This document shows, piece by piece, positions 22,396-37,528 of a stretch of DNA of 64,000 nucleotides. A program made the translations under genes and the position numbers. The notes under the pieces are model-generated. The model was not told the origin of the DNA, ran no database searches, and worked only from the letters and a program-made list of their open reading frames with translations. This stretch comes from Molossus alvarezi (taxonomy: Eukaryota > Chordata > Mammalia > Chiroptera > Molossidae): NCBI GenBank assembly GCA_037176705.1, contig CM073887.1, forward strand, positions 25,361,501-25,425,500, read 5' to 3'. Every line of letters begins with the position of its first letter. Positions within the stretch are counted from its first letter, which is position 1.

Positions 22396-23559
22396 GTGTG
22401 CTGATAGTAGGCAGGAAGGTAAGGATGTCTCTCTCAAGCAGGTATATTACTTTTCCCCAGGCATATTCAGCCTCTGAGGCGAGTGCAGAAAAGGCTGGGC
22501 TTACACAGGGCTGAGTTTTTACCTGAAGAGCTCTGTGAAGTGCGGGAACTAACGGGAGTTTGAAACCAAATGATTCTGATGCTATGCCAGTAAACTGGTG
22601 ATCTTAACACGAGAGGAGAATTATCAGCTTAATGCAGGTGCTACAGTAAGTGAGGCTGGAAGATAAGGATGCTTGTCAGAATATCGCTTGAAGATTCCTG
22701 AGATTGTGCACATACTGGCAGTGGTCCTTGGGAGTGAGAACGTCAAGGAACTGAGAGGCTCGGGGGCTGGGGCTGTCCAGTAAACGGACACTGGCGTCTC
22801 TGAGCGGGAACTGTGGTGGAGAGGGAGACTGTGAGTAAGGTGTAAAAGTCCAGAGTGACGAGCAGGTTGAGAACATGACAGTAACAACGGTGGCCATGGT
22901 GTAGTTTGAAATAGAAACTTCGAATGGGAACTGGTTTTGGCTGGAGAAAGGAGTAGACATGCTTTGGATGCTGTGACGAGCAATGAGGAGGGCACCCACC
23001 TTGACTCCTCCATCCCAGCCTGTGGTTGAGCAATGTGGGTTTCTCTGTGAGTCAGAGGAGTTGGTATCCCCAGGGGAGGCCTGTTTCAATCAGGGCAAGA
23101 AGATAAAGGAGTAGTCAGAGACCAGGCTGAGTTTATAAGGGAGTTCACTAAATGATGGGCTGTGAGTTCCAGAGGGCATGGTAGAAGAGCTCGGGAGGGC
23201 ACAGATGGTAGGCAGGAGATGAATTCAAATTAAAGAATGACCAAAGAAGGATGGGATAACAAGACAGAGGATAATGGATGGACGGCAGGCTTAAGCTTCT
23301 AGAGATAAGAATGAGGTTAAGTGGTATTGAAGACATTGAGGGATTGGTTCTGCTAGTACATTAAAGAATTGTAGACAATCAGTTTGAGACATAGTTCAGA
23401 CAATTTAGCTAAAAAATAATGGAGCAACTGGGCAAAGGCTTATTCCTTAAACTGAGGTGGGGGTGGCGGTCCATGAAATATAAGATAGGAATAAGCACTG
23501 GACGATGTTTTGGAAAGTGAGATAGCTTAATTTGTTAACATTAAAATGACTGTGCCCTA

Positions 23560-23830
23560 AATTTCAGTTATGCAGAATGAATAAGTTTGGAGACCTAATG
23601 GACAGCATAGTGACTATAGTTAATAATAAACTGTTAATAATAATACTTGAATTCTGCTAAGAGCTTAAGTATTTTCACCACTCACAGATGGGAGCTGATG
23701 TATATGTTAATTATCTTGATTGTGGTAATCATTTCACAATGCATAGGTATAATCAAAACATCAGGCTGTACACCTTAAATATATACAATTTTATTAATTA
23801 TACCTCAATCAAGCTGCAGTAAAAAGGAAA
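23560..23830 (+). mobile_element. Old L1 3' end fragment
   Basis: CAGCATAGTGACTATAGTTA, GTATATGTTAATTATCTTGA, CATTTCACAATGCATAGGTA and TCAGGCTGTACACCTTAAAT are landmarks of an old L1 3' UTR on the plus strand. Confidence 0.75.
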
Positions 23831-24910
23831 GAGTGTGTTCTTTTCCTCAGTAAGTTTGCTTTTAGAGATCTCTCTGCTGTACACACAAACTGTGTAGCAC
23901 AGATTCAATAGCCAACTTTTATCATGAATATATATAATGGTGAAGGGCTAAATCAATTGACTTTCTATATTGCTAGTTTGCCCCAGCCCTGCCTTAAGCC
24001 TGGGATGGTGAGATAGAAACAAAATAGCTTTATCTCAGACACGTATTTCAGCTACAGAATTCAGGATATCACAAAAAATAGAAATAGAATGTTAATAAAC
24101 ATACACACCAAAAGAGACATTCACTTGATGTAAATAAATGAGAAAATTAAACAGGAATTAGATATAAGAATGGAATATTTAAATTATAGAGCTTTATTAT
24201 GAAAACCAACTTGATTTCCAATGTAATCCAATTATTTGTTGGCATATAATTTTATAGCATCCTCATGGCTTCTATAGATGAGATAAATAGCAGCAGCAGT
24301 AGCAGCAAAAATAGGTTATTTCAGAAGTGATATCAGTAAAATAGAAGAACTGATTGAATTTTTAAAATATTGACAGTCATCACAAGAATAAATAGAAAAG
24401 AAGCCCAGAAACATTGAGGTATTTTATAAGAAAAAATTCTTCTATTGACAGATAAATATCTTAGTAACCACCAGCAAATGTGTTCTCAGCAGTTTTCTTC
24501 CAAAGAACTTTCAAGACATGTATTAGGAAGAGAAAGGATCAGAGGAAAACCCATAAATTATCAAGGTAATTCTGTAAAGTTAAAGATCTTTTGTCAAAGT
24601 ATTGTTCATTGTTTTAAATGAATTCACCATGGCCTAGAATCCAATATCTTGAACCTAAAATATCTTGCCTGAGTTCATTTATTCTTCTGATTCAGTCTAG
24701 ACTGTAGTTAAGGGATAGCCTACCCAGTCATGGTCAACATTGTCATCTTCATCTCTCCTAACCTTTCTGATTAGGGACATGTGCTACTGGCAGATAGTGC
24801 GCAGGACAATTATGACAGATGCAGACTTCACCCTGTAGAGATGCACAGTTCATCTCAGAAGAAATTTATAACTATTATGTAGGCAACAGAATAAACGCTG
24901 CACACTGGAC

Positions 24911-24911
<1 letters not shown>

Positions 24912-24953
<42 letters not shown>
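24912..24953 (+). repeat. (CA)n microsatellite
   Basis: A pure CA run of about 21 units. Confidence 0.95.
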
Positions 24954-24956
<3 letters not shown>

Positions 24957-25082
24957 CTTACATTGCTTGCTCTCATACATTCTAAGACAAATGTTAAAGG
25001 CAGTTTTAGGTCCAAACAAGGTGAAGTCTATTTTTGGGGAGGAGAAAGACTCTTCTAATATTTATCTTTAAAAATGCATGGC

Positions 25083-25306
25083 CAGCCCAGTTGGTGTGGC
25101 TCAGTGGTTGATCGTCGACCCATGCACCAAGAGGTTGCCAGTTTGATTCCCGGTCAGGGCACATGCCCAGGTTGTGGGCCAGATCCCCAGTGTGGGGCGT
25201 GCAGGAGGCAGCCAATTGATGTTCTCTCTCATTGATGTTTCTATCTCTCTCTCCCTTTCCCTTCCTCTCTCTCTAAGACTAATAAATGAAATAAAATAAA
25301 ATAATG
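25083..25306 (+). repeat. Ves SINE, GGGGGC-type subtype
   Basis: Head CCCAGTTGGTGTGGCTCAGT, B box GTTTGATTCCC, CCCCAGTGTGGGGCGTGC, CT-rich block and a TAAAA-rich tail. Flanks TTTAAAAATGCATGGCC and TTTAAAGATGCACGGCC look like a diverged target-site duplication. Confidence 0.88.
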
Positions 25307-25789
25307 TTTAAAGATGCACGGCCAGGCATGCCCTCAGGAGAACCCGTTTTCAGGGGGGCTCTGTGTGCAGCTCTCTTCTTGGCCTCCATGCACTTCCTGT
25401 GACCCATGTGATGGGCAAGAAGGAGAAGGCCACTAAGATAGAGAAGAAGGTTTCCAAACACTGCAGAAGGAGGCGACTTTGAAATTCTGACACCAGATGA
25501 TAAAAGACTCAAACTGTAGAAACACCATGTCCTTGTCTTCATCCCGGTTGAACATGCCATTCTTTGTTCATTCTAAGAAATATGAATTGACCCTCTTTAC
25601 TACATGGATATTTAAAGGGTCCAGCAGTTAGTGACCAAAACCTGGGAGCAAGTTAAATCAATAAGGGGTTCTTTTGGTTAAAGTGGGTATTGGATGGTAG
25701 ACTGGAAGACGAAGCTAATTCTTTTTGGTAGTTTCCATGCATGTATAAGTGATACATTATTACAACGACATGTATGCCTTTAACCTGGA

Positions 25790-26910
<1,121 letters not shown>

Positions 26911-27654
26911 GGTAGCTGCAAAGATCTTCCTAGTCTTAACTGTACTAGGAGTTCTGGAAAGTCCTTTGCCTTACTCTTCAAGGAGATTCTGCACCAGAGC
27001 AGTGTATTCTATTTTCTGTGTTCTGGTACTTTGACATCTGGGACCTTGCTGATCTTGGAGGTACTGACCAGGATCAGGTGATTATGCTTTTCAAATGCAA
27101 ACCAACCAATTCAGAGTACAATTCACCTGTCCTAAACACACCACAGTCAGGTACCAGATAACTAGATGTAGCCTCTATGCCCCAAGAGTCCAGTGAACCT
27201 AGTCTAATAGGCCAATTGTAAGCCTGCTTGTTCTGACTCTCTGCTTTCTTCCCTTGGAAACCATGAAAAGACCCTCACCTGAAGTTTTTCCTCTCCTCTG
27301 CCTTCTAACCCCGGGTTCCCTTGTGCACACGCACTCCCTCCCTTGGTCTGGCGTGCCTTCCTCTTGGGATCTGTGAGTATAACAAACTGTTTTTACAATG
27401 GAAATTGTCTCCTTGCACACATCTAAATAATAATAAAACCCATATTAAATCAGGCAGGGTGCAGACCAGCTCCCACCTGTGCCAGGCCGGGGCTTAGGAT
27501 GAATCACCAATCAGGAGGATGAGACCTTGAGTATGAAGTACCGCAGAAAGGATGTCTCTGTTCTAATAATCTAGACTGTGCTGTGCTTTGTTGAACAATT
27601 TTCTTTCTATGCTACAAGGAGTTTTTACAAAAGAATATTCTGATTCACATACAT

Positions 27655-27955
27655 CATTGTTCATTCAGGCTGCTATAACGAAATACCACAGACAGGAAGA
27701 TTTATATACAACAGATATTTATTCCCCTAAGAGCAAGGTGCCAGCATGGCCAGGTTCTGGTGAAGACTCAGAGAATGCCAACTTCTGGCTGTGCCCTTGG
27801 GTGATGGAAGAGGCCAAGGAGCTCTGTGGGGTCTCTTTTATTAGAGCACTAATGCCATTCGTGATGGCTCCACCCTCTTGATCTTCCAAAGGCTCCACCT
27901 TCTAATACCTTCAACATATGAATTTGTAGGATCACAATCATTCAGACCATAGCGA
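27655..27955 (+). repeat. Old mammalian interspersed repeat, class unresolved
   Basis: TTCATTCAGGCTGCTATAAC, CTCTTTTATTAGAGCACTAA, GGCTCCACCTTCTAATACCT and CATTCAGACCATAGC are ordered landmarks of a common old mammalian repeat whose family name I cannot confirm. Confidence 0.6.
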
Positions 27956-28514
27956 TCACTACCCTGGAGATGGATCTTTTCATTTCTAAAAACTACCAAA
28001 AGCTGCTACACAGCCTGTAAACACTGTCTTGGTTATCTCAATAATAAAATACCTTTTGGCTGGGGCAAAAAAATACATTCCCTTTGTTCAAGCTGGGAAA
28101 GTTTTGTGGAAGGATGATGTGGTTAAACATATACTTGAATGTTGCCATAGAGACTGGTAAACTTAGAGGAAAGGAAGGCATTTCCATAGGGTAAGTCTGC
28201 AGAGTAGGTTGAAAATGGAAACAGAAGTAAGCAAGGTTTAAATTAAATATCTGGGTTGATTTTTTTTTATTCCTCTGTCAATGCTCCTAATTAAGGCACT
28301 ACTTTTTGGCAGTAGTAAAAAAAAAAAAAAAAATTCTGGCATCAAATGATCTTATTTATATTAAGATAATTTCTATATACACTTTACAAAGTCATCTGAA
28401 ACCAACTAATTAGAAACAGATGTTTGACTACTACAGTATTGGATTTAAACTGGTTATTCAATTCTAGGATGGCCTTTTATAGTTGTCTTGAAATCTTTTA
28501 AGAATATATTTCTG

Positions 28515-28745
28515 GCCCGGCTGGTGTGGCCCAGTGGATTGAGCATCATCCCATGGACTGAGAGGTTCCAATTAGATTCCTAGTCAGGACACATGCCTGG
28601 GTTGCGGGCTCGATCTCTAGTAGGGGGCGTGCAGGAGGCAACCAATCAATGTTTCTCTCTCACAGCAATGTTTCTATCTCTCTCTCCCTTTCTCTCTCAC
28701 TATAAAATCAATAAAACATATTTTTTTAAATTATTATTTAAAAAA
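28515..28745 (+). repeat. Ves SINE, GGGGGC-type subtype
   Basis: Starts CTGGCCCGGCTGGTGTGGCC with TCTAGTAGGGGGCGTGCAGG and a CT-rich block, then an A/T-rich tail leading into a TA microsatellite. ATATTTCT on both sides (28507-28514 and about 28790-28797) is a likely short target duplication. Confidence 0.87.

Positions 28746-28795
<50 letters not shown>
28746..28795 (+). repeat. (TA)n microsatellite at a SINE tail
   Basis: A nearly pure TA run of about 24 units that starts in the tail of the Ves copy. Confidence 0.95.
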
Positions 28796-28796
<1 letters not shown>

Positions 28797-29249
28797 CTGA
28801 AGCCTTGGATGAATATTTGTGTGTGCATATACCAAGCTTTAAATAATCACACAGACTTGATTTAGCCTAAACTCCTGTTTACTCCTATTTTTTGTTTCGT
28901 ACACATTTTCTTACACAGAAGCAAGAATTCTTGAAGTCACATAGTCAGGGGTTGATAAAATCTAACCAAATAGATCACAGTAATTGTACTGAATACTTTA
29001 ATGTTAGTTTCTACATGTTTACTTGTAATAAATATATTTAGAGTTACTTTTCCCCATTGACTCATGTCTCAAATAGATAGATTCTCCCACTAATTTCAAA
29101 GGAGAAAGATTAGACTGGGAAGGTGTTAGCAGTACTCCTTGACACAAAGGAGTAGTCAGTAAGCAGACAGATCTTAAATAAAATTTATTTCTAATTAAAA
29201 AAAGAAAAAAAGAAAAGAAATTCTCCAAAATAGACTTAGTGAAAAGAAA

Positions 29250-29537
29250 AAGTAGACTGTATACTTAAAAGTACAGTAGGTTATCTTTGCTGTAATGTAA
29301 TGAGAATTGAACAAGGTATTTCTAAAATGTACTTGGAAGTGTAAATGGTCAGGAGTAGCCAAGGCAATCCTGAAAATGAAGAACAAAGCTAAAAGAATAT
29401 ATGTATCATGATCTATTGTAAAGCTAAAAAAATTAAATGTATGGAGCTAGTACAAAGTTAGATAAATAAGTCAAAAATACGGTGTCGAGAAGTAGATACA
29501 CATATATAGTCACTTGATTCATGACAAAAGTGATATT
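29250..29537 (+). mobile_element. Old L1, ORF2 part, left half of an interrupted element
   Basis: The text GTCAGGAGTAGCCAAGGCAA, TCCTGAAAATGAAGAACAAA and TCACTTGATTCATGACAAAA follows the L1 reverse-transcriptase 3' region. It stops where the younger L1 begins, and the following ORF2 text resumes after 35350. Confidence 0.65.
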
Positions 29538-32500
29538 TCCAGATTCCAGAATGGCGGCAGAGTGAATGGAAGCTACACAGACTATCTCCCAGGACCAAAC
29601 TGGAATTACAACTAAAATAAAGACAAATCATTGGGAAAAAGCAACAGAAAAGAAGCAAGAGAGGGCCCATACAACCAGGGACAGAAAAAGGACACTAAAT
29701 CTAGCCTGGTAGAACTGTGGAGGTGCGAGAGGGCTAGCTGGGAGCCCACGGACAGCAGCTGTTTTAGCTGTGAGCAGCTCCCTTGGGGTTAAAATCCCAA
29801 GCTGGCTCCACAGCACAGAGGGCCAGGACAGAGCACTAAATTAGCTACAGCCACTCACCTTGGGTACTGGCAGAGGGAGGGCAGACTGGACTGGAACTGA
29901 GCGGAGACTCCAGAGCTTGGAGAACTAGGAGGGTAAAGGGAGTATTTTGCTGAATCACTTCCTCACAGGACAGTAGCCATATTACTCAAAAAGCCCCTGC
30001 CCAGAGCCCCACAGAGAAGCAACAGCCTCTCCCTCAGGAATTTAACACCATCTGGCCAGGTCATAGAAATGCAAATTGAGGTTTATTAATAGCCAGCAAG
30101 CATCTGCCCCACACTCTGGATATCCTCTTACCCTGAACACCTGAGGGATTTTTTTCATTCAGTTGAGGGCTACAACCCAAGGCTCATCAAGTAACAGACT
30201 AATAACCTCCAAGCAAAAAGCTAGAGAATAATTGAACCTTTCCGGGGCCTGAAAATCTACCCAAGAAAGTAAGACTTGACAGTCGTGTTAAACATGGGTC
30301 CTCTCATATGCATCCAAACCCAGTAGAGAGAGCCACAACAGCAGAACACCAACACCCACAGGGAAAATTTGGCAGGATCCAAAACCCATAAGACAGCCAA
30401 AATGGTGACACAAAGAAACAAATTCCAAATGAAATAATAAGAGAACTCTACTAAAGACAAGATAAATGAAATGCAGTTAAACAAGTTATCAGAGGTATGG
30501 TTCAGAGCGATGGTAATGAGGGCCAATACCACGAGTAAAGAGCTCAACACCATGAGTAAAGATATAGAAACATTGAAAACCAATCAATTGGAAATGAAGA
30601 ATGACATAGCAGAAATAAAGAACACACTGGAAGGAATAACCAGCAGAGTAGAGAAAGCTGAGGACTGAATTAGTGAATTAGAAGACAGGGTAGAAAAAAA
30701 TCACCCAATCAGAAAACCAAAAAGAAAAAACAATTAAAAAACAGGAAGACGGCTTAAGAGAACTGTGGGACAACTGGAAACATAACAACATCTGTATCAT
30801 AAAAGACCAGAAGAAGAAAAAATGAGCAAGGGTTAGAGAATATATTTGAAGAAACAGTGACAGAAAACTTCCCTAATTTGGTAAAGGAAGAAGGCATTCA
30901 AGTTCAAGAAGCACAGAGAGCCCCAAATAAGAAGAACCCAAACAGGCCCACACCAAGACACATAGTAATTAAAATGCCAAATTAAAGACAAAAAGAGAAT
31001 CCTAAAGGCAGCAAGAGATAAGCAGCAGGTTACCTACAAAGGAACCCCCATAAGTCTATCAGCTGACTTTTCAACATAAATGCTACAGGTCAGATGGGAA
31101 TGGCATAAAGTAATCAAGGTAATAAAAAACAAAAATCTGAATCCAAGACTACTCTATCCAGCAAAGATATCACTCAAAATAGAAGGTGAAATAAAGAGCT
31201 TCACAGACGAAAAAAGGCTAAGGGAATATATTAGCACCAAACCAACACTGCATGAAATGTTAAAAGGACTGCTGTAATTAGTAGAAGAAATAGGAATAAA
31301 AATATAATCACAATAAACAAAAATGGCAATAAATAAGTACATATCAATAATAACCTTAAATGTTAATGGATTGAATGCTCCGATCAAAAGACACAGAGTA
31401 GCTGATTGGGGAAAAAAAGCATGACTCATATATCTGTTGTTTACAAGAGACCCACCTCACAACAAAAGACTCACATAGGTTGAAAGTGAAGGGATGGAAA
31501 AAGATTTTCCAAGCAAAGGAAAAGTAAAAAAATTAAAAAGCTGGGGTAGCAATACTTATATCCAATAAAATAGATTTCAAAATGAAGGCCATAACTAGAG
31601 ACAAAGAAGGCCACCACATGATATTGAAAGGATCTATCCAACAGGAAGATAAACCTCGGTAAACATATATGTACCCAATATAGGAGCACAAAAATATATT
31701 TAAAAACTCTGCAGGACTTCAAAGAAGAAATGGACAGCAATACAATTATAGCAGGAGACTTCAACACCCCACTGACATCACGGGATAGATCCTCTACACA
31801 AAAAATTAACAAGAAAACAGAGACTCTAAATAAAGCACTAGATTAAATGGATTTAATAGATATCTACAGAGAATTACACCCCAAAACTGCAGAATTCACA
31901 TTCTTCTCAAGTGCACATGGGACATTCCAAAGATGAACCACATGTTAGGACACAAACTAAGTCTCTAAAAATTCAAAAAGGTTGCAATCATATCAGGCAT
32001 CTTCTTAGATCATAATGGCATGAAACTAGAAATTAATTACAATAAAAACAGGCAAAAACATTCAAACACATGGAGGGTGAATAGCATGTTATTAAGCAAT
32101 AAATGGGTTACCAAGGAGATCAAGGAAGAAATTAAAACCTTCCTGGAAACCAATGAAAATGAACACATAACAACACAAAATGTATGTGATACAGCAAAAG
32201 CAGTCCTGAGAGGGAAGTTCATAGCACTAAAGGCCTACCTCAAGAAACAAGAAAAATTTCTAATTGACTACCTAACCTCACAACTTAAAGAAACAGAAAG
32301 CAAACAATAATTAAAACCCAGAACAAGTAGAAGGAAATACATAGTAAAGATCAGAGCAGAAATAAATGACATAGAGAATAAAAAACAATTAAAAAATTCA
32401 ATGAAATAAAGAGATAATTCTTTGAAAAGATAAACAAGATTGATGGACCCTTAGCTAGACTCACCAAGAAACAAAAAGAGAGGATGCAAATAAACAAAAT

Positions 32501-35350
32501 CAGAAACGAACGAGGAGAAGTAACAATTGACACCACAGAAATACAAAGGATCATTAACAAGTACTATGAACAATTATATGGCAATAAATTGGACAATCTA
32601 AGTGAAATGTACAAATTTCTAGAAACACAGAGTCTCCCAAAACTGAACCAGGAAGAGATAGAAAACTTGAACAGACCAATAATAACTAAGGAAATTAAAG
32701 TTGTAATCAAGAATCTCCCAGCAAACAAAAGCCCAGGCCCAAACACCTTCACAGGGGAGTTTTACTGAACATTCAAAGAAGAACTAACACCCATTCTCCT
32801 CAAACTATTTCAAAAAATTCAAGAGGACTTCCAAACTCTTTCTATGAGGCCAGCATAATTCTAATTCTAAAACCAGATAAAGACACTACAAAGAAAGAAA
32901 ACTACAGTCCAATATTCCTGATGAACATAGATGCCAAAATCCTTAACAAAATATTAGCAAATCGGCAATACATTAAAAAAATTATTCACCATGACCAAGT
33001 GGGTTCCATCCCAGGGATGCAAGGCTGGAAGAATATTCACAAATCAATAAATGTAATACCCCACATAAACAAAATGAACTATAAAAATCATATGATCATA
33101 TAATAGACGTGGGAAAAGCATTCAATAAAATCCAGCACCCATTTCTGATAAAAGTGTTCAGCAATGTGGGAATAGAGGGATCATATCTCAACATAATAAA
33201 GGCCATATATAAAAACCTACAGCCAACATCATACTCAATGGGCAAAAACTATCAGCATTTTTCTTAAGAACAGGAACAAGACAGGGATGCCCACTTTCGC
33301 TGTTCTTATTTGACACAGTATTGGAAGTTTTAGCCACAGCAATTAGACATAAAAAATAAAAAGGGATACAAATTGGAAAGGAGGAAGTGAAACTGTCATT
33401 ATTTGCAGATGACAGGATATTGTACATAGGAAACCCTAAAGACTTCATAAAAAATCTATTAGATTTAATGAACAAATTTGATAAAGTAGCAGGATACAAA
33501 ATTAACATCAAGAAATAAATGGTATTTTTATGCACTATTAATGAACTCACAGAAAGAGTGAGTTATATTGCAGCAAAAAAGTTAAGATACCTAGGAATAA
33601 ACTTAACCAAAGAAGTAAAGGACCTATTTGCAGAAAACTACAGGACATTGGAAAAAAAAAATTGAGGAAGATATTAAAAAGTGAAAGCATATACCTTGTT
33701 CATGGATTGGAAGAATTAACATCATTAAAATGTCCATACTACCCAAAGCAATCTATAGATTCAATGCAATCCCCATTAAAACACCAATGACATATTTCAC
33801 AGAACTAGAACAAATACTTCAAAAATTTATATGGAACAGAAAAAGACCCCGAATAGCCACAACAATCTTGAAAAAGAAGGACAAAGTAGGGGGGAATCAC
33901 AATACTAGATATCAGGTTATACTACAAAGCCATTGTAATCAAAACAGCCTGGTACTGGCACAAGAACAGGCATATAGATCAATGAGACAGAACAGAGAAC
34001 ACGGAAATTGACCCAAGACATTAAGTTCAATTAATATTTGGCAAGAGCATACAATGAAGTAAAGACAGCCTCTTCCATAAATGGTGCTGGAAAAATTGGA
34101 CAGCTACATGCAAAAGAATGAATCTAGACCACCAAATTACACCATACACAAGACTAAACTCAAAATAGATAAAAGGCTTAAATGTGACTCATGAATAAAA
34201 ATCCTAGAAGAAAATGTAGGTAACAAAATATCAGGCATCACGCACAGCAGAATTTTCACTCATACAACACCTAAGGCAACAGAAACAAAGGAAAAAATGA
34301 ACACATGGGACTACATCAAACAAAAATGCTTTGGCACAGCAAAAGAAACAACCACCAAAATGGAAAGGCAACCCACTGTATGGGGGAGCATAACTGCCAA
34401 TGATACATCAGATAGGGGTTAATTTTCAAAATATATACAATACTCATACAGCTCAGTGAAAGGAAGACAAAATAATCTAATTAAAATGGGCAGAGGACCT
34501 AAATAGACACCTCTCCAAAAAGAATATACAAATGGCCAAGAGACATGAAAAAATGTTCACTATCACTAATCATCAGAGAGATGCAAATTAAAACAACTAT
34601 GAGGTATTACCTCAAACCTGCCAGAATGGCTGCCATCAACAAATCATCAAACAAGTGCTGGTGAAGATGTGGAGAAAAGGGGACTCTAGTACACTGCTGG
34701 TGGGAATGCACACTGGTGCAGACACTATGGAAAACAATATGGTGTTACCTCAAAAAGTTAAAAATTGAACTGCCATTTGACCCAGTAACCCCACTTCTAG
34801 GAATATACCCTAAGGAGCCTGAAACACCAATCAGAAAGAATATATGCACCCCTCTGTTCATAGCAGCACTATTTACAATAGCTAAGATCTGGAAATAGCC
34901 CAAGTGTCCATCAATAGATGAATGGACAAAAAGGCTGTGGTACATATACAAAATGCAATACTACACAGCTGTAAGAAAGAAAGATCTCTTATCCTTTGAA
35001 ATGACATGGAGGGACCTGTCATGGAGAATATTATCCTCAGTGAAACAAGCCAATCAGAGAAAGACAAATATCACATGATCTCACTTATTTGTGGAATATA
35101 ATGAACAAAACAAGCTGATGAACAAAATAGACCCAGAGATATATGGTTCAGCCTGACAAACCTCAGAGGAGGGGGGCGGGGTGGGAGGGATGAGATAAAC
35201 CAAATAACTTATATGCATGTATGCATAATCAATGGATATAGATAACAATGCAGGGGGGGGGCAGGATAAGGAAGAGACTGTCTAGGGGGGGAAAAGTAGA
35301 GACATATGCAACAAAAATAAATTAATAAAAATTGCCAAAAAAAAAAAAAA
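29538..35350 (+). mobile_element. Near full-length L1, inactive
   Basis: A complete-looking L1 of about 5.8 kb. The 5' UTR starts near AGAATGGCGGCAGAGTGAAT. ORF1 starts at 30402 and breaks after 11 codons, then reopens with a coiled-coil segment (KNDIAEIKNTLEG). ORF2 begins at 31322 with endonuclease text (TLNVNGLNAPIKRHRVADW) and the reverse transcriptase retains FADD at 33402-33413. The 3' UTR has a G-rich stretch (35163-35260) and ends with an A-tail at 35338-35350. Many stops and shifts across both ORFs make it non-functional. Possible imperfect duplication: ACAAAAGTGATA before and GAAAAGGTGAAC after. Confidence 0.9.
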
Positions 35351-36211
35351 GAGAGAGAGAAAAGGTGAACAATTCTTTAGAATAATTCTTTTGGACGAAT
35401 TATCTACACTTTGAGAAGCAAATGTGAAATTTACATGCCAGCTATACAGAAACTTTAGGGTGTAATATTTTTGCAAGAGATTAAATGCATTCTAATTAAG
35501 AAAATTGAAGACATTAAACATCAGAATGAAAATAGAAAAAAAAATAGTAATGCTTTTGTGCAGTGAGGAAAGGATTATCATTTTAGCAAATGGTCCTAGG
35601 TCAACTGAATATCCGTATTTGCAAAAATAAACCTCCCTCCCCCTAGAATGAAAAATAAGTGTATATAAGGTAGAACAATAAAGTGTTTGAAAGAAAACTT
35701 AAGAGAATACTTTCCTGTCCCTAAGGTAAGCAAGTACTTCTTAAAAGAGCAGTTGCAAAGGGAAAAAAGTACTAGCTGTAAAACGGAACAAATTGATAAA
35801 CTGAACTTTATTAGAATTAAGGACTTCTGTTCTTCAAAAGATGCCCGTGAGGGAGAGAAAAGGCAAACCACAGAACGGGAGAAGATATACGCAGTAAATA
35901 CATCCAAGAAAGAACCTGAATGCCAAAGATCTAAAGAATTCATACAAATCAATATAAAAAGAAGCCAATAGCCCTGGCCAGTTTTGCTCAGCGGTTAGAG
36001 CGTCGGCCTGCGGTCCGGAGAGACTCGTTCCTTTCCTGCTAAGGGCACGTACCTCAGTCGCAGTTTGTCCCTGGCCCTGGTTGGTCGTGCGGGTGGCAGC
36101 CACTCTATGTGTCTCTTTCATGTCAATGTTTCTCTTTCTCTCTCTCTCTCTTCCTCTCTCTCCCTCCCACTCTATCTGTACAAAAAATGGAAAAATGTCC
36201 TCAGGTGAGAA

Positions 36212-36242
<31 letters not shown>

Positions 36243-37020
36243 GCCAATAGTACAACAGAAAATGGGTAAAGAATTGAATAGACACTTCACAAAACAAGTT
36301 AACCAAATAGTCAGTAAGCATCTGAAAATGTGCTCAATTCATTAATATTCAAGGTAACACAAAGTAAGCCCCCAGTGTGCTATACCACTACATAGGTACC
36401 AGATTGCTATAATTTAAAAGACATTAAATACAAAATGTTCTGAATGATGTGGAGCAAATGAAATTCCCATCCTTTACTAGTGGGCGTATAAATTGGTACA
36501 ATAATTTTGAAAATTTATTTGGCTTTCTTATGATCTAGCAACTCGACTCCTAAATATATTCTCACTATAAATGCTTGCATTTGTTCACCAAATTACATGT
36601 ATAAGATAGTTCATAGAGGCACTATTTGTAATAAAAATGGATACACTCAATTATAGAATAGATGCAATTCACAGAAAAGAATACTGTAATCAAATGAGGA
36701 TGAATGAACTATTGCTACACTCAACAGCATGAATGGTTCTTGCAAATGAAGGTGGGCAAAAGCAATAATAAAAACACACACTGTTGAATCCATTCACTGA
36801 AAGTTTAAAAATAGGTAAATAATTTTTGGTGTGAGAAGTCAATAGTGATTATTCTTAAAGGGTGACAGGGTGGAAGGGATCACTAGAGCCAGAAGACAAG
36901 AGAGGGGCTTCCAAGGTGCTGGTAATGGTTTTTCATCTGTTTCCATTTTGTAAAAATCTGATAAGCTGTACTTACGATTTGTGCACTCCTCTGCATTTTT
37001 TAAAAATGTCGATTTAAAAG
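35351..37020 (+). mobile_element. Old L1, right half of an interrupted element
   Basis: After the younger L1, old ORF2 text resumes: AACTGAACTTTATTAGAATT, CTTCTGTTCTTCAAAAGATG, then AATGGGTAAAGAATTGAATA and the L1 3' end landmarks. A young Ves (35971-36239) interrupts it. Strongly diverged. Confidence 0.7.
35971..36239 (+). repeat. Young Ves SINE inside an old L1
   Basis: Starts GCCCTGGCCAGTTTTGCTCA, 3' end TCCTCAGGTGAGAATAAA and a pure A-tail of about 27 bases. The duplication GAAGCCAATAG lies at 35961-35971 and 36240-36250, with extra A matches in front. The long intact A-tail and exact duplication indicate a recent insertion. Confidence 0.95.
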
Positions 37021-37303
37021 TTTGCAAAACAACCACATAAGAGCCAATTTGAAGGTGCTCTCACTGATCTAAGATGGATCAATGTGAACAACAGAAAGGA
37101 TAAGATTGGCAATGTATGAAACAGATCAAATATATTAAAATCATAGAATTTATAATAAAACTAGGAGAAACATCATCAGTACTCTTTGAGATGGCAAATG
37201 CACCAACTCATTATTCTAAAAACTGATAAAATAAAGAGAAATAATCAAGTATAACTTGTCTTTCCTGTATGAATTATATTGCAGGGTAATCAAATAGTTA
37301 ATT

Positions 37304-37472
37304 AGAGCCTTGGCTGGTTTGGCTCAGCGGTTAGAGCCTTGGCCCATGGACCAAAGAGTTCCAGGTTCAATTCCTGCCAAGGGCACATACCTTGGTTGCA
37401 GTTCGTCCCTAGCCCTGGTCGGGGTCATGCGGGTGGCAGCCAGTTGCAGTTGGTGTGTCTCTCTCACATCGA

Positions 37473-37528
<56 letters not shown>

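Noticed and set aside
25279..25560. 93-codon minus-strand opening next to a Ves tail
   Set aside because: Part of it is SINE flank, and the rest matches no family I know and breaks in other frames; left unassigned.
31322..35100. Possible active L1 reverse transcriptase
   Set aside because: Although FADD and endonuclease text are readable, the frame is broken by many stops and shifts, so no functional protein can be made.
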